From Anagrus nilaparvatae (Eukaryota; Arthropoda; Insecta; Hymenoptera; Mymaridae), in NCBI GenBank assembly GCA_022575985.1, contig JAKSXM010000263.1:8784001-8848000 (forward strand): a stretch of DNA of 64,000 nt, written 5' to 3'. The position numbers and the translations under genes were made by a program. Shown piece after piece: positions 53,032-63,106 of the stretch (the stretch's first letter is position 1; every line of letters begins with the position of its first letter). Below the pieces are notes generated by a model. It had not been told where the DNA came from and made no database searches. It saw only the letters and a program-made list of their open reading frames with translations.

Positions 53032-54568
53032 CGATCGTCGTGTCTTTGACCATTTGTTCCCTGGGAATATTGAAAAAATACTTTTCCGATCAAAAATCTT
53101 TGATTTTCAAATCAACGAGGCTCAAATTTTTTGAGCCTCGATCATTGTACGGGAATACTTTTAACATATTCTTTCGAAGTTCCATTCTCTTTCTTCGAAG
53201 AGGGGAAACCCGGTTCACTGGTGAACTCCTGAAACCATAATATAAATACACGCGATACGTGAGGTCAGACGCCGCACGAGCATTTAATTTATAAGTCATT
53301 ATAAATTGTTGAACTGCTTGAGGTGATGTCGCCGGCTGCTTAACAGTCCGTCTCGTCGTCTTCGAGGCTATAATAAAGATTCACACTATTTTTTTTACTA
53401 TTCAGCGCTATTGAATTCGCAAACGGATGATTTAGTATTATTCTGTGTTTTTGTGACTTTAGTAATGTTCCGTACAATGAAATTAAATCAATTTAACTTT
53501 CTAAAATGTTTCTATTACTTCCTTTTCTCATTTGTTGACCGAGGCGCTCTTTGACTTTTGAGCACCAGGCAGGGCTGCTACTACACGTCAAGCGGCGGTA
53601 TTAAATAACTTAAAAATATAAAAATATAGTGCTAATAATTGCATACTGAATGATGATAATGCTTTTTGATGTTATTGAAAATATGCGTGTGAGGGTATAT
53701 GAAAAAAATAGTATCTTTGAAAAACTAACTTGTAACGTAAATTTGCTGCATTACATTTTGCATTAGTAGAATAAACTCAGGATTGTTTAACATTTTTAAC
53801 AGTAGAACATTATTTTTTTTTAAGGAACTTTGTGGTATTACTCGATTTGGCACTAATTTATACGTACTCAGATAAATTTGTATGAAAAACGGACGTTTCT
53901 TTAAAAATTTGTAAAATTTTTTTGTAGTCAATAAATTTTTTTGATTATTAAAAAAAATTTTTCGCTAATTTGCGGTTTAAAATAAAAAAACTAGAGAAAA
54001 ATTCAAGAAATTTTCTAGATTATTTACTATTCAGAAAACAAAAACATGATTGTTGTGTAATATTGCAAAATTTCGGTTAAATAATATTTATTATTAAATT
54101 CATTAATATTATTCCCTAATCATCACACATCAAATTTATGCTTGTATGAGTGATGTCGCATTTAAGAGAGGCGCATGCTTACAAAAAAGATAAAATCATC
54201 TAACGATCATCAAATCATATTTCGCGAGTATCGATAAATGAGAGAAAGATCGATTTGAGAGCATTATTTTATTTCCCTTTTTCTATATTTGCTTTCTTTA
54301 ACTTCTCCCAAAAAAAAATATATATACCGGCAGAGCGTCGATGATTGTGCTTGAGTGAACATCGTTACGCGTGGTTATAAATTTATTAATTGAAAGTTAT
54401 ATTGGAGTTCTTAATTATTAATATTGGATTTTTGTGTGTATTATTCATTTATATTATTGGGGTTATTTTTTGGATATCTAATATTGATTGACGACATTGA
54501 GTTACTTGGAATAATTGGCGATCAACGAGTATTGTATTCAGTATTAAAAAAGGGTTTGACGTCTTGGA
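53032..54568. other. Non-coding spacer with LTR- or promoter-like patches
   Basis: 53090-53145 has an ATTTTTTGAGCCTCG / CGAGGCTCAAATTTTTT hairpin. 53235-53395 has TATAAATACACGCG and an AATAAAG word. 54310-54400 has TATATATACCGG followed by GC-richer sequence. These could be remnants of LTRs, but no ends or duplications were found. The 75-codon frame 54424-54651 crosses into element 4 and is not supported. Confidence 0.35.
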
Positions 54569-55472
54569 GTATTGACCACGAAGCAGCTCCAAACCGTCAT
54601 CCCAATACGAATCAACGAGGATTCTGTCATAGAGACAAAAAGGTTCGTTAAATATCTGGGTATAACTCTTGACACGAAGCTGAGTTATTCGGAGCATATC
54701 TCTCAAAGGGTCAAGAAAGCAGGTACCACAACACTAGCCCTGAGCAGGCTGATGTCAAATATGAACGGCCCGAAGTCCAGCAAGAGGAAGCTACTAATGT
54801 CCGTAACGCACTGTATCCTATTGTATGGAGCAGATATTTGGGGGGAGGCGCTAGACAAGGAGATGTATGCAAAAGGCATGATAAGAGTTCAGAGGCAAGG
54901 TGCTCTGAGGGTTTCTTGCACGTACAGGACTGTCTCGGAAGCGGCAGTTCTTGTTATCGCCGGAATAATTCCGATTACGCTCCTTGCCAGAGAACGCAAA
55001 CTCATACACGACAGGCAGTACGATGAAGATCTTGATCAAAGCGGATGTTAAGAGAGCCACAATGGTGGAGTGGCAGACGCTCTGGAACAACCGCGCAGAT
55101 ACCGCATGGACCAGGTGCCTCATAAAAGAAGTTGCGCCATGGCTTGATAGAGAACACGGGGAGGTTAATTTTTTCCTGAACCAGTTTCTCAGTAAACACG
55201 GGATTTTTCAGTCCTATGTCTTTAGGATGGGTACGGCTGGAAGCCCAGAATGTTTGTTCTGCCCCGGTGAACGCGATAATCCATACCATATATTTTTCAA
55301 ATGAGATCGCTGGGCGACCAAAAAGTTGGCGTTTGAAACAAGTAAGTCACGAAGTGAAGTCACGCCTGAAAATATTGTCAAAAAAATGATTCAAAGCGAG
55401 GATTCGTGGAACACTATGACAAAGTATGTGGAGGAAATTCTGCGAACAAAAAAGCTACTGACGACACCCTAA
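54569..55472 (+). pseudogene. 5'-truncated ORF2, element 4 (family of element 3)
   Basis: Begins abruptly within the reverse-transcriptase thumb (KQLQTVIPIRINED), matching element 3 at ~43240. It continues KRFVKYLGITLDTK, LLMSVTHCILLYGADIW and, after a frameshift near 55030, IKADVKRATMVEWQTL and the C-terminal zinc region CLFCPGERDNPYHIFF. There a TGA (55302-55304) replaces the expected Cys codon of FFECDRW. It ends RTKKLLTTP at 55472. 5' truncation is the usual outcome of incomplete target-primed reverse transcription. Confidence 0.85.
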
Positions 55473-55965
55473 ATAAGAGCCATCAGTAGGAGCAGCCACT
55501 TGTAGGTGGCTTCTGCACACGGCATGAATAGGGGTACAATGAAGGACGCACAAGGATATTTATTTATTTATTTAGTTATTCATAGATTATAGATTATTTA
55601 TCTATTTATTCATTTATTTATTTATACTATTTATAGATTAATTTATTTATCTAGTTGACGACACGGCGAGGTGACAAGAGGGGAAAGAAGGGATCTCCAG
55701 GACGAAAGGATTATGAAAGAAAGGATCTTTAACCGAAGAAGATATATGGCCTCAAGTCAACCCGATGTAATGTGATAAACGGTCCCGGGCTGACTTGTAT
55801 AATGTATGATGAGGGGAGAGTTTAGTCGATAAACATGGGGCAAGGCATTCTCTGTAGATTGTCTTTCCTCCATGGATTCCGGGTTCTGTTCGTGCGTCAC
55901 GCACTATCACCTCTCTGCCGTATGCAAAAAAAAAATTATTATTATTATTATAAAATTAAAAATTA
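55473..55965 (+). other. Element 4 3' UTR and tail
   Basis: Includes a (TTTA)n stretch at 55556-55640 at the same place as the (AAAT)n stretch in the element 3 3' UTR. A conserved block with GTCAACCCGATGTAATGTG follows, then an A run and an (ATT)n tail at 55926-55955. Confidence 0.7.
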
Positions 55966-56128
55966 ACTGCTGGAAAAATTCTTATTTTTAAACTATCTGT
56001 TGTCTAAACAATAGAAAAGTCTTTTTATTTTATTTAATTATATTTGGTAATCAACAATAATTATATCTCTTTTTTTTTTTTTTTAATATTTTAACTGTTA
56101 TCAATTTCTGATTTTAATTATAAAAAAA

Positions 56129-57347
56129 TTAATCAATACATTCTAAAACTATGTCTTCTCTTGGCCCCCTAACTTTGAGATACTGCTCAAAATGTTGTCC
56201 CTCAGCTATCGTACTAATAATATCCCCTAATCGATTGTAAAAAGCTTGAATAATTTTATCAATCATTTGGGGCAGTATTTTGTTGTTGAGTTCAAGTATT
56301 CGTTGTTGAAATTCTGGAACATTATGTATTCTTGGCTGAGAATATAATTCTGACTTCATGTATGGCCAGTAAAAGTAATCGAGGGGATTTAAGTCGGGTG
56401 ATCTAGCTGGCCAACGGATCGCTCCAAATCTTTCCATCCAACGTCCTTGAAATGTATCGTTTAAGTACCCTGCAACAGGGTACTTAACATTATGAACCGA
56501 CGCTCCGTCCATTTGAAACCAAGTATTATCCTAATCAAATTTTTGGTTTATCAATTTAAAATTTTATTTAAAAAGTTAGATAAAATAATTGGCATCAAAA
56601 TAAAATTTGAATTTACTTACATTCATGCCTAGTCTGTAAAGTGTAGGTACAATTTGATTTTGCAAAAGCTCACGAAAAGTAGGACCATTCGATTTTCCAT
56701 TGATAAAAAATGATCCTACTATATTGCCTCTGTACATGCCAGCCCAGACATTAACTTTTGCTTGATATTGTGTATTAGTGTCAAGCACAATATGAGGATT
56801 TTGCCTTGCCTAAACTGATGATGTTGACAATTTGGCCTATGTTTCAAAACAAAAGTGCACTCATCAGTAAAGCATATGTTATCTAAAGTCAAGTTATTAT
56901 TATTAATTAGTTCTGAAGTAATTTCAGCGTATTTCATGCGATTAAACAAACATTATCACGAAATTCCTGATGATTCTGCGGTTTGTAAGCCTTAAAACCT
57001 TCTTCTTTTAATATCTTATACACCGTTGCCTTACTGAGTCCAACTTCATCAGCTTAGTCTCTTAAATGTTTATTACCACGTTCTTCCAAGTTTTGAAGCA
57101 CTGATCCACAAATATGTACTTTTTGTTCTTCTGAAATTTGTCGAGATGGATATTGCCATTTTTGATGTTCAGCGGTTACACAGCCATAATTATGAAATTT
57201 TTGATAAGTATGTCGGATAGTTTTATCTGTAGGTACAGGGTGGTTCGGAAATCTTTGGGGCCAATTTTTCCTTACAAAACTTGGTCTGAAATCACTTCTA
57301 AAGTACTCAAGCTCTTCTGTTGAATATATATGATTAGGCATTTTCAA
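56129..57347 (-). pseudogene. Tc1/mariner-superfamily transposase
   Basis: Catalyses cut-and-paste transposition in the intact form. N-terminal DNA-binding region: MPNHIYSTEELEYF … RKNWPQRFPNHPVP … a second helix-turn-helix GLSKATVYKILKEEGFKAYKP. Catalytic core: first Asp in NICFTDECTF, second Asp in WFQMDGASVHN, third Asp in WPARSPDLNPLDYFYW, which fits the DDE/D superfamily. Defects: an in-frame TAA at ~57053 (between HLRD and ADEVG), a frameshift near 56950 and another near 56800. A 90 bp intron-like gap separates the second-domain halves. Similar proteins are common in insects. I cannot set the subfamily by eye. Confidence 0.85.
56531..56620 (-). other. Probable 90 bp intron in the transposase
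   Basis: On the minus strand the exon ends …GGCATGAAT, followed by GTAAGT at the 5' splice site, AT-rich sequence with stops, and TTTGATTAG at the 3' splice site, then GATAATACTTGG. Removing it restores the frame in phase 0 across LGMN and DNTWFQMDGA. It could instead be an unrelated insertion, but the splice consensus and frame agree. Confidence 0.7.
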
Positions 57348-57632
57348 AATTATAAATGAAAATTAATTGATAAAATTGTAAGAAAAACATTTGAAGAAAA
57401 TAAAAAGTATTAAACAAATTATTATCATGAACTGTAGTGTGGTTTTACATAAACTAATTTTTCTAAATGAAAAAAAGTAAAATTTTCAATATCTGTTTCT
57501 ACTACGTTAAAAAAAAGATAAGATAGATTTGTTTTAAATTATCAATGATAATTAAACAACATAATAAATAAAAGCTTTTCGTATTGTCTCGACAACAGAC
57601 AGTTTGAAAAATAAAATTTTTTCATGCAGTTA

Positions 57633-57719
57633 TTTTTTGATTTTACAGTAAATAAGATTCCCAGGTTATCAAACTTTTTGATTTTTTTTACTGAAATAAA
57701 TAAATATGTGCAATAAAAC

Positions 57720-57751
<32 letters not shown>

Positions 57752-57888
57752 AAATATTATTATTATTATTATTATTAATAATAAATTCTTTTTCTTTCGA
57801 TAAAAATAATGTCAGGAAAGGATTAAAATTAAGCAGGTTGGTCAGAAAAATGGAGCAATAAATTACTTAATATTCATAATTTACCTAT
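57633..57888. other. Spacer with (ATA/TTA)n microsatellite
   Basis: 57718-57783 is AATAATAAT then ATTATTATT, an inverted microsatellite able to form a hairpin. The rest is AT-rich. Confidence 0.6.
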
Positions 57889-59803
57889 GAGTCTTTCTTT
57901 GCCAAAACAGCAATGGTGGGCAGGTCGGGTCATCGGATCGGCCTCAAAATTTTCCTATGTTTTTATAACATAAAGATAGGAAAATCCTGAAATTTTTAGC
58001 CTATTTTTGACCTAAGCAGCCCGAATTATGGCCAATCAAACTCATTAGGCGGCTCTCGACCAGCGCAGCGTTAGTGCTTTTCGGGAAAATGGTTAAAAAT
58101 CATAAATACAAGCTTGAAAAAAAATTCTGAAAGAGCATATTTGTTGGGAAACCTTCAGTAAATCCATTTCTGCCATTAGTTTTTCGGAAAAACCCCGGGA
58201 AATTCCGGAAAATGGGAAAATGCGTTTTAAGAAAAATCGCAATATCTCATTTGCCGTCATTTTTTTTTTGAAAATTTTTTTTTGAAAATTTTTTTCAACC
58301 GAAATCCCATCGATCTGTACGAAAAAAAATTTTGATTTCGGCCATTAAGGTCGATTTTAGCCTGTTTTAGAATAATTTCACATTTTCAATATTCTTTATT
58401 TAATTTTCCGTAAGGGGTTAAAATAATTGACTTTTTTGCTTTCAGAATCGAATAGCCAGGGAAAAAGTAGTCCTAAATAAAAAAAAAAATTACTATTTTC
58501 GATGAAAATTAACCAAGTTATGGACAAGTAAAGATACTGTCAAAAACTACCAATTTTATACTAATTCCAAGTTTAGGCTCTAAAACGACATTATAACTTG
58601 AAAAATGCATAACTCGCTTAAATTTTATCGTAAAAAGAAAAGTTTTGGGTTATTATCGAGTGTTTTTTCCTTGGCTATTCTTTTATGCAAGAAAAAAATT
58701 AGTTTAGTCGTTAAAAAGTTTTTTTTTTTGTAAAAAACTAATGTAGCATGTTAAAAACTGTTTTTGATTATTATCATTTTTTAAGAAAAAAAATAAATTT
58801 CTGTCAATAAATAACTAATAATGAATATTAATATTCAAAATTTCTTGTATCGCTCGATGGCAAGGAGAGTATTTAAATAATTGAAATAATGACAACCTTT
58901 ACGAGCAAGTTCTTGATTTAAATGAATTTATGCGATGAATTTGTAAATTCATTTAAATCAAGAACTTGCTCGTAAAGGTTGTCATTATTTCAATTATTCT
59001 GTCAATAAAATTAATTTTTTTATTGGATAAACGAATAGCCAAAGAAAAAACACTCGATAATAATCCAAAACTTTTCTTTTTACGATAAAATTTAAGCAAG
59101 TTATGCATTTTTCAAGTTATAATGTCGTTTTAGAGCCTTAAATTGGAATCAGTATAAAATTGGTAGTTTTTGACAGTATCTTTACTTGTCTATAACTTGG
59201 TTAATTTTCATCGAAAATAGTAATTTTTTTTTATGTAGGACTACTTTTTCCCTGGCTATTCGATTCTCAAAGCAAAAAAGTCAATTATTTTAACCCCTTA
59301 CGGAAAATTAAATAAAGAAGTATTGAAAATGTGAAATTATTCTAAAATAGGCTAAAATCGACCTTAATGGCCGAAATCAAAATTTTTTCTCGTACAGATC
59401 GATGGGATTTCGGTTGAAAAAAATTTTCAAAAAAAAAATGGCGGCAAATGAGATATTGCGATTTTTCTTAAAACGCATTTTCCCATTTTCCGGAATTTCC
59501 CGGGGTTTTCCCGAAAAACTAATGGCAGAAATGGATTTACTGAAGGTTTCCCAACATATATACTCTTTCAGAATTTTTTTTCAAGCTTGTATTTATGATT
59601 TTTAACCATTTTCCCGAAAAGCACTAACGCTGGTCGAGAGCCGCCTAATGAGTTTGATTGGCCATAATTCGGGCTGCTTAAGTCCTAGAAGGCTAAAAAT
59701 TTCAGGATTTTCCTATCTTTATGTTATAAAAACACGGGAAAATTTTGAGGCCGATCCAATGACCCGACCTGCCCACCATTGCTGTTTTGGCAAAGAAAGA
59801 CTC
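57889..59803. mobile_element. 1.9 kb fold-back element with CTAT duplication
   Basis: Starts GAGTCTTTCTTTGCCAAAAC and ends with the reverse complement. Arms of ~900 bp are near-identical throughout (for example GGTGGGCAGGTCGGGTCA, TAGGCGGCTCTCGACCAGCG). CTAT lies at 57885-57888 and again at 59804-59807. Fragments of its inner arm occur at 12470-12680. No transposase. The 67-codon frame 59402-59605 is an arm by-product, mirrored in the other arm. Confidence 0.85.
58876..58998. repeat. Perfect 55 bp hairpin with 13-base loop
   Basis: 58876-58930 and 58944-58998 are exact reverse complements over all 55 bases; the loop is TGCGATGAATTTG. It sits at the centre of the 1.9 kb fold-back but is more perfect than the arms around it. 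A related word is found at ~33930 (CTCGTAAAGGCTGTTATTATT). Confidence 0.9.
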
Positions 59804-59807
59804 CTAT

Positions 59808-60720
59808 GTATACAAAAATAAAATAATTTTCATAAAAAAAATTTTTACATTAAAATATTGTTATTTTTTAAATTAACAATATAAATAATAAAATAATTAT
59901 AATTGAAAATAAAAGACTTGCGTCTTTAATCTATTTAAAATAAGTCCCAAAACTCTCGCATTTACCTTAGTATTTATAAAAATTTATTATTTTTCTTTTA
60001 TAATTGACTACTTTTAAACAACTTTTAAATTTTTAATTATAAAATATATGAAATACAAAAAAAAAAATAATAATAACAATAGTCCTAAATAAACAGGAGT
60101 CTCCCCGTAAACTTACTGTATAGTTTTAAAAACAAAATAAAAAAACAAAAAACAAAAAAAAAAATTTTAATTTTACAAATATGAGGTTAGCCATTGTGAT
60201 GTTTCCATAATTACCATGGTGATATTTACATAATTTTGAACAATGATTTTGGTAATGTTTAAATTTTAAATTATTATTCTAATTATTATTATTAAAAAAA
60301 TTTTTTTTTCTCCGAATAGTTGCAAACGTTACATATTTCTATTTCTATTATATTTACTTCCGTTGCCACTTTAATTAATTCATAATAATGAAAATAATAG
60401 TGTTACTGTATTATTGAAGTTTTGCGAGAATATGATAAAAAATCTTTTCTTAATCCTAATCATTATATACATTTGATTAAACCTAATAGATATATTACGT
60501 AAAAAGTCACTTTATAAACAAAAAATATTAACTTATTTACAAATAAAAAACAAAGGTTTATTACTTAATATATATTAATATATATTGTTGATGTCTAACA
60601 GTCAGCTGATAATTTAAAAATATGATAGAAAACGTATATGTGTAGACATCTACATTACAGGATGTCAATTAAAAATCATAATAAAGAATGATGATAAGGT
60701 AGATATATAACAACAAATAT
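59808..60720. other. AT-rich spacer
   Basis: No recognised gene or repeat. It may hold the 3' untranslated part of the Penelope-like element near 60560-60720. Confidence 0.4.
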
Positions 60721-63106
60721 TCATATACTTTTTTTCATTTTATGGATGTTAGACAGATATGGTTTAAACAATTTTTCAGAGTCCCCTTGCTCATTTATGG
60801 TGTTCTTATAAATGTTGATGTATAAAACTTCACTAGTGTTCCTCTTGTGGTAATTTGACTCATGATCAAGAATTCTAAACTTTGGCCAAGAAAAATTATG
60901 TCTGGTCTTTTTAAAATGTGTTAATACAACATTATCATCACTAGCGTTTTTTTGCTTTTCTTGGTCATCAATGTTATCAGTATAACTTGGTGATTTTTCA
61001 ACAACAACGCGTCTTTGGGGTCTCTTACGGGGTATACCAGTTTCATTTTTGTTTTTTTCTTTTTCTTCTTTTTTTATAATTGCATCTATGGGTCCTTTGT
61101 GTTCACACAGTCTTATGCCCACTTCTCTCTTGGTCTAACTAACCTAAGTAGCTGGACACTCAGAGCAATCAAATTTATACACTTGTAATGCGGTATTTTC
61201 GCATGTTAAAACAAAGAAAATTTATCATTATTTTCAATTATTTTCTTATTGATTTTTTTTATCTTTTGAATTCCCCGCTACGTACCGTCCAAATACGAGT
61301 AATGACTCGTCATTAAAAGAAGAAACAACGGTACGGGCGGATAGGAATTTGGAGGGATTCTTCTTCTTCTGCTAGCGAGAGCATGAAAAATTACTGCTCC
61401 AAAATTAGATTTTTTATTTTTATTCAAAATATATATTTTTATATAAAATCTCATTAAGTTTTGAGATTTCTGATTTTATTATTACTTAAGAAAATGTAAT
61501 AATATAAAATTAACTAGTGTCAGTTTATATTAGTGCTTCTAATTATCTCCAAAAATTTACTAAAGGAGTCATAGCCTGTAAAGGAGCACGTGGGGATAAT
61601 CATAATTTTAGATAAGGATTTTATGAAGTTTCTTCATTTCTCTTTGTTATAAAAAGGTATTGTGCACACAAAATTCATATGAGCTCATCGCGACAATATT
61701 CTTTTATTATAAATTGTTAAAAATTAAAATCACGTTAGATTTAAAGTAGTGTAAGTGTATGTATGTGAGTGTACACGGGAGTCGACACCGTGATACCTAA
61801 CGTTACATTCATATGCTATATATGTATATATATTCACATATATATAGATATATATTCATATGTATATAACTTTCCCCCATTATTATATATAAATAATTTT
61901 CTTTTTTTTATTATCAATAAATTTATATCTTCAATTATATAAATAAATTCTAAATTATTTAAAAGTCCTCTATCCTTCTGCATGTTGCCCTCGTATATAT
62001 GTGAGTCAATGTACAAACACATATTCATCAACAGGTAATTCCCCCGTATACAATATTAAAATATTTTTTTATGTAACAATTTGTTTATTAATTGCATATT
62101 AGTTTAATAATTTTGATTAGTTAATAATAAATAAATCGTTACACACTACGCCAATTTGTTTTTCTTTGGGAATTTTATCCTTGGCTTTTATAATGATGTT
62201 GTTATCACTTAAATTGTTTACAATTTTTGGTATAGCAAGTATATTGTGTCTCTTACAGCATTTGTTCATGTCATCATAGAAACCATCAACAAAGGGGACA
62301 CATAGTTTTGGTTTCTTAATACCAATGGATTTTTGGATGTCAAAAATAACAATGTCGATGATAATCATTGTTCAGTAATATATCCTTAACAATGGCCAGG
62401 TTCTCTTCATGAAAAATCTCATTTGATAGTAATATAGCCTTGTCAATTAAACAATATATAACGCCTATTTTCTGATGTTTTGATCTGAAATTCACATACC
62501 TCAAGGATGAAATAGGTTTCCTATACCAATTATGTAAAATTCTGTTGTCTTTTTTTACTAATTTAACATCTAAGAAACTGATGGAATTATTATACTTGTT
62601 TTCATGTGTAAACTGTAGTTTAAGATGATAAGAGTTAAATATATCTAGCAAATACATTACTTTATTCTTAGGAATACAAGTGATATCGTCCACGTAGCGA
62701 TAGTAAAATATTGGTTTAAAGTCAATGACACTTAAGCAGTGTGTCTCAAGGTCAGACATAACAATATCAGAAAAAGCTGATGATACTGCTGACCCCATCG
62801 GTGTGCCGTATAACTGTTTGTAATATTTCTTATTAAATTGAAAAAATGAGTTGTTGTTCAAAAAATCAATGGCCTTGAAAAATTTAACAAGGGGAATGAT
62901 TGTGTGTTTCCTCATCTGTTCATATCTTTTTTCAATGTCTAATTTCACTAATTCAGTTGGGATATTAGTAAATAGGCTTGTAGCATCCAAACTAACAAAA
63001 ACATGGTCATCAGGGACGGAGATGTTCTTTATTTTTTCAATTAAGTCTCTACTATTCTTTATATAAGAGTTAGGCTTCTTAATACAATTGTTTAAGGTTA
63101 TGTTAA
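60721..63106 (-). pseudogene. Penelope-like retroelement (RT + GIY-YIG), 5'-truncated and split
   Basis: Reverse transcriptase on the minus strand from 63106 to ~62148: NITLNNC…, FVSLDATSLFTNIP, LYGTPMGSAVSSAFSDIVM, catalytic FYYRYVDDI, SISFLDVKL, WYRKPISSLRYVNF and KPKLCVPFVDGF. These are Penelope-type signatures. The linker KDKIPKEKQIGVV then breaks at a 960 bp solo LTR. It resumes at 61179 with YKFDCSECPAT, the GIY-YIG endonuclease entry. Two in-frame stops lie in the YIG region (TAG where Tyr is expected, a Gly to Ser change, and TAG where Gln is expected), followed by KREVGIRLCEHKG, HFKKTRHNFSWPKFRILDHE and NRTSEV-like C-terminal blocks to 60721. The RT N-terminus is missing at 63107. 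Confidence 0.85.
61184..62143 (+). mobile_element. 960 bp solo LTR with CACT target-site duplication
   Basis: Plus-strand ends TGTAATGCGG … CGTTACA (TG…CA), flanked by CACT at 61180-61183 and 62144-62147. Removing it and one CACT restores the Penelope-like frame exactly through GVV-YKFDC, so the empty site is confirmed by protein sequence. A 4-5 bp duplication and TGTAA…TTACA termini fit Gypsy (Ty3) elements. A TATAAAAAGG box at ~61649 and AATAAA words support plus orientation. No internal region remains, as expected after LTR-LTR recombination. Confidence 0.85.

Larger units (their letters stand above)
55966..57630 (-). mobile_element. Tc1/mariner-superfamily transposon, 1.67 kb
   Basis: TIRs of about 58 bp: left ACTGCTGGAAAAATTCTTAT, right complement ACTGCATGAAAAAATTTTAT, both followed by AAACTRTCTGTTGTC. 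TA at 55964-55965 and 57631-57632. It encodes a degenerate transposase on the minus strand. The insertion point is in the A/T-rich tail of retrotransposon element 4, so it is younger than that element. Confidence 0.85.

Noticed and set aside
53032..53400. Solo LTR near 53.0-53.4 kb
   Set aside because: TATA- and AATAAA-like words exist but no TG…CA ends or flanking duplication could be found; kept only as a spacer note.
54424..54651. Host exon upstream of element 4
   Set aside because: The frame runs into retrotransposon sequence out of its coding frame and has no motif.
59402..59605. 67-codon frame in the 1.9 kb fold-back
   Set aside because: Part of the inverted arm with no motif; a by-product of AT-rich sequence.
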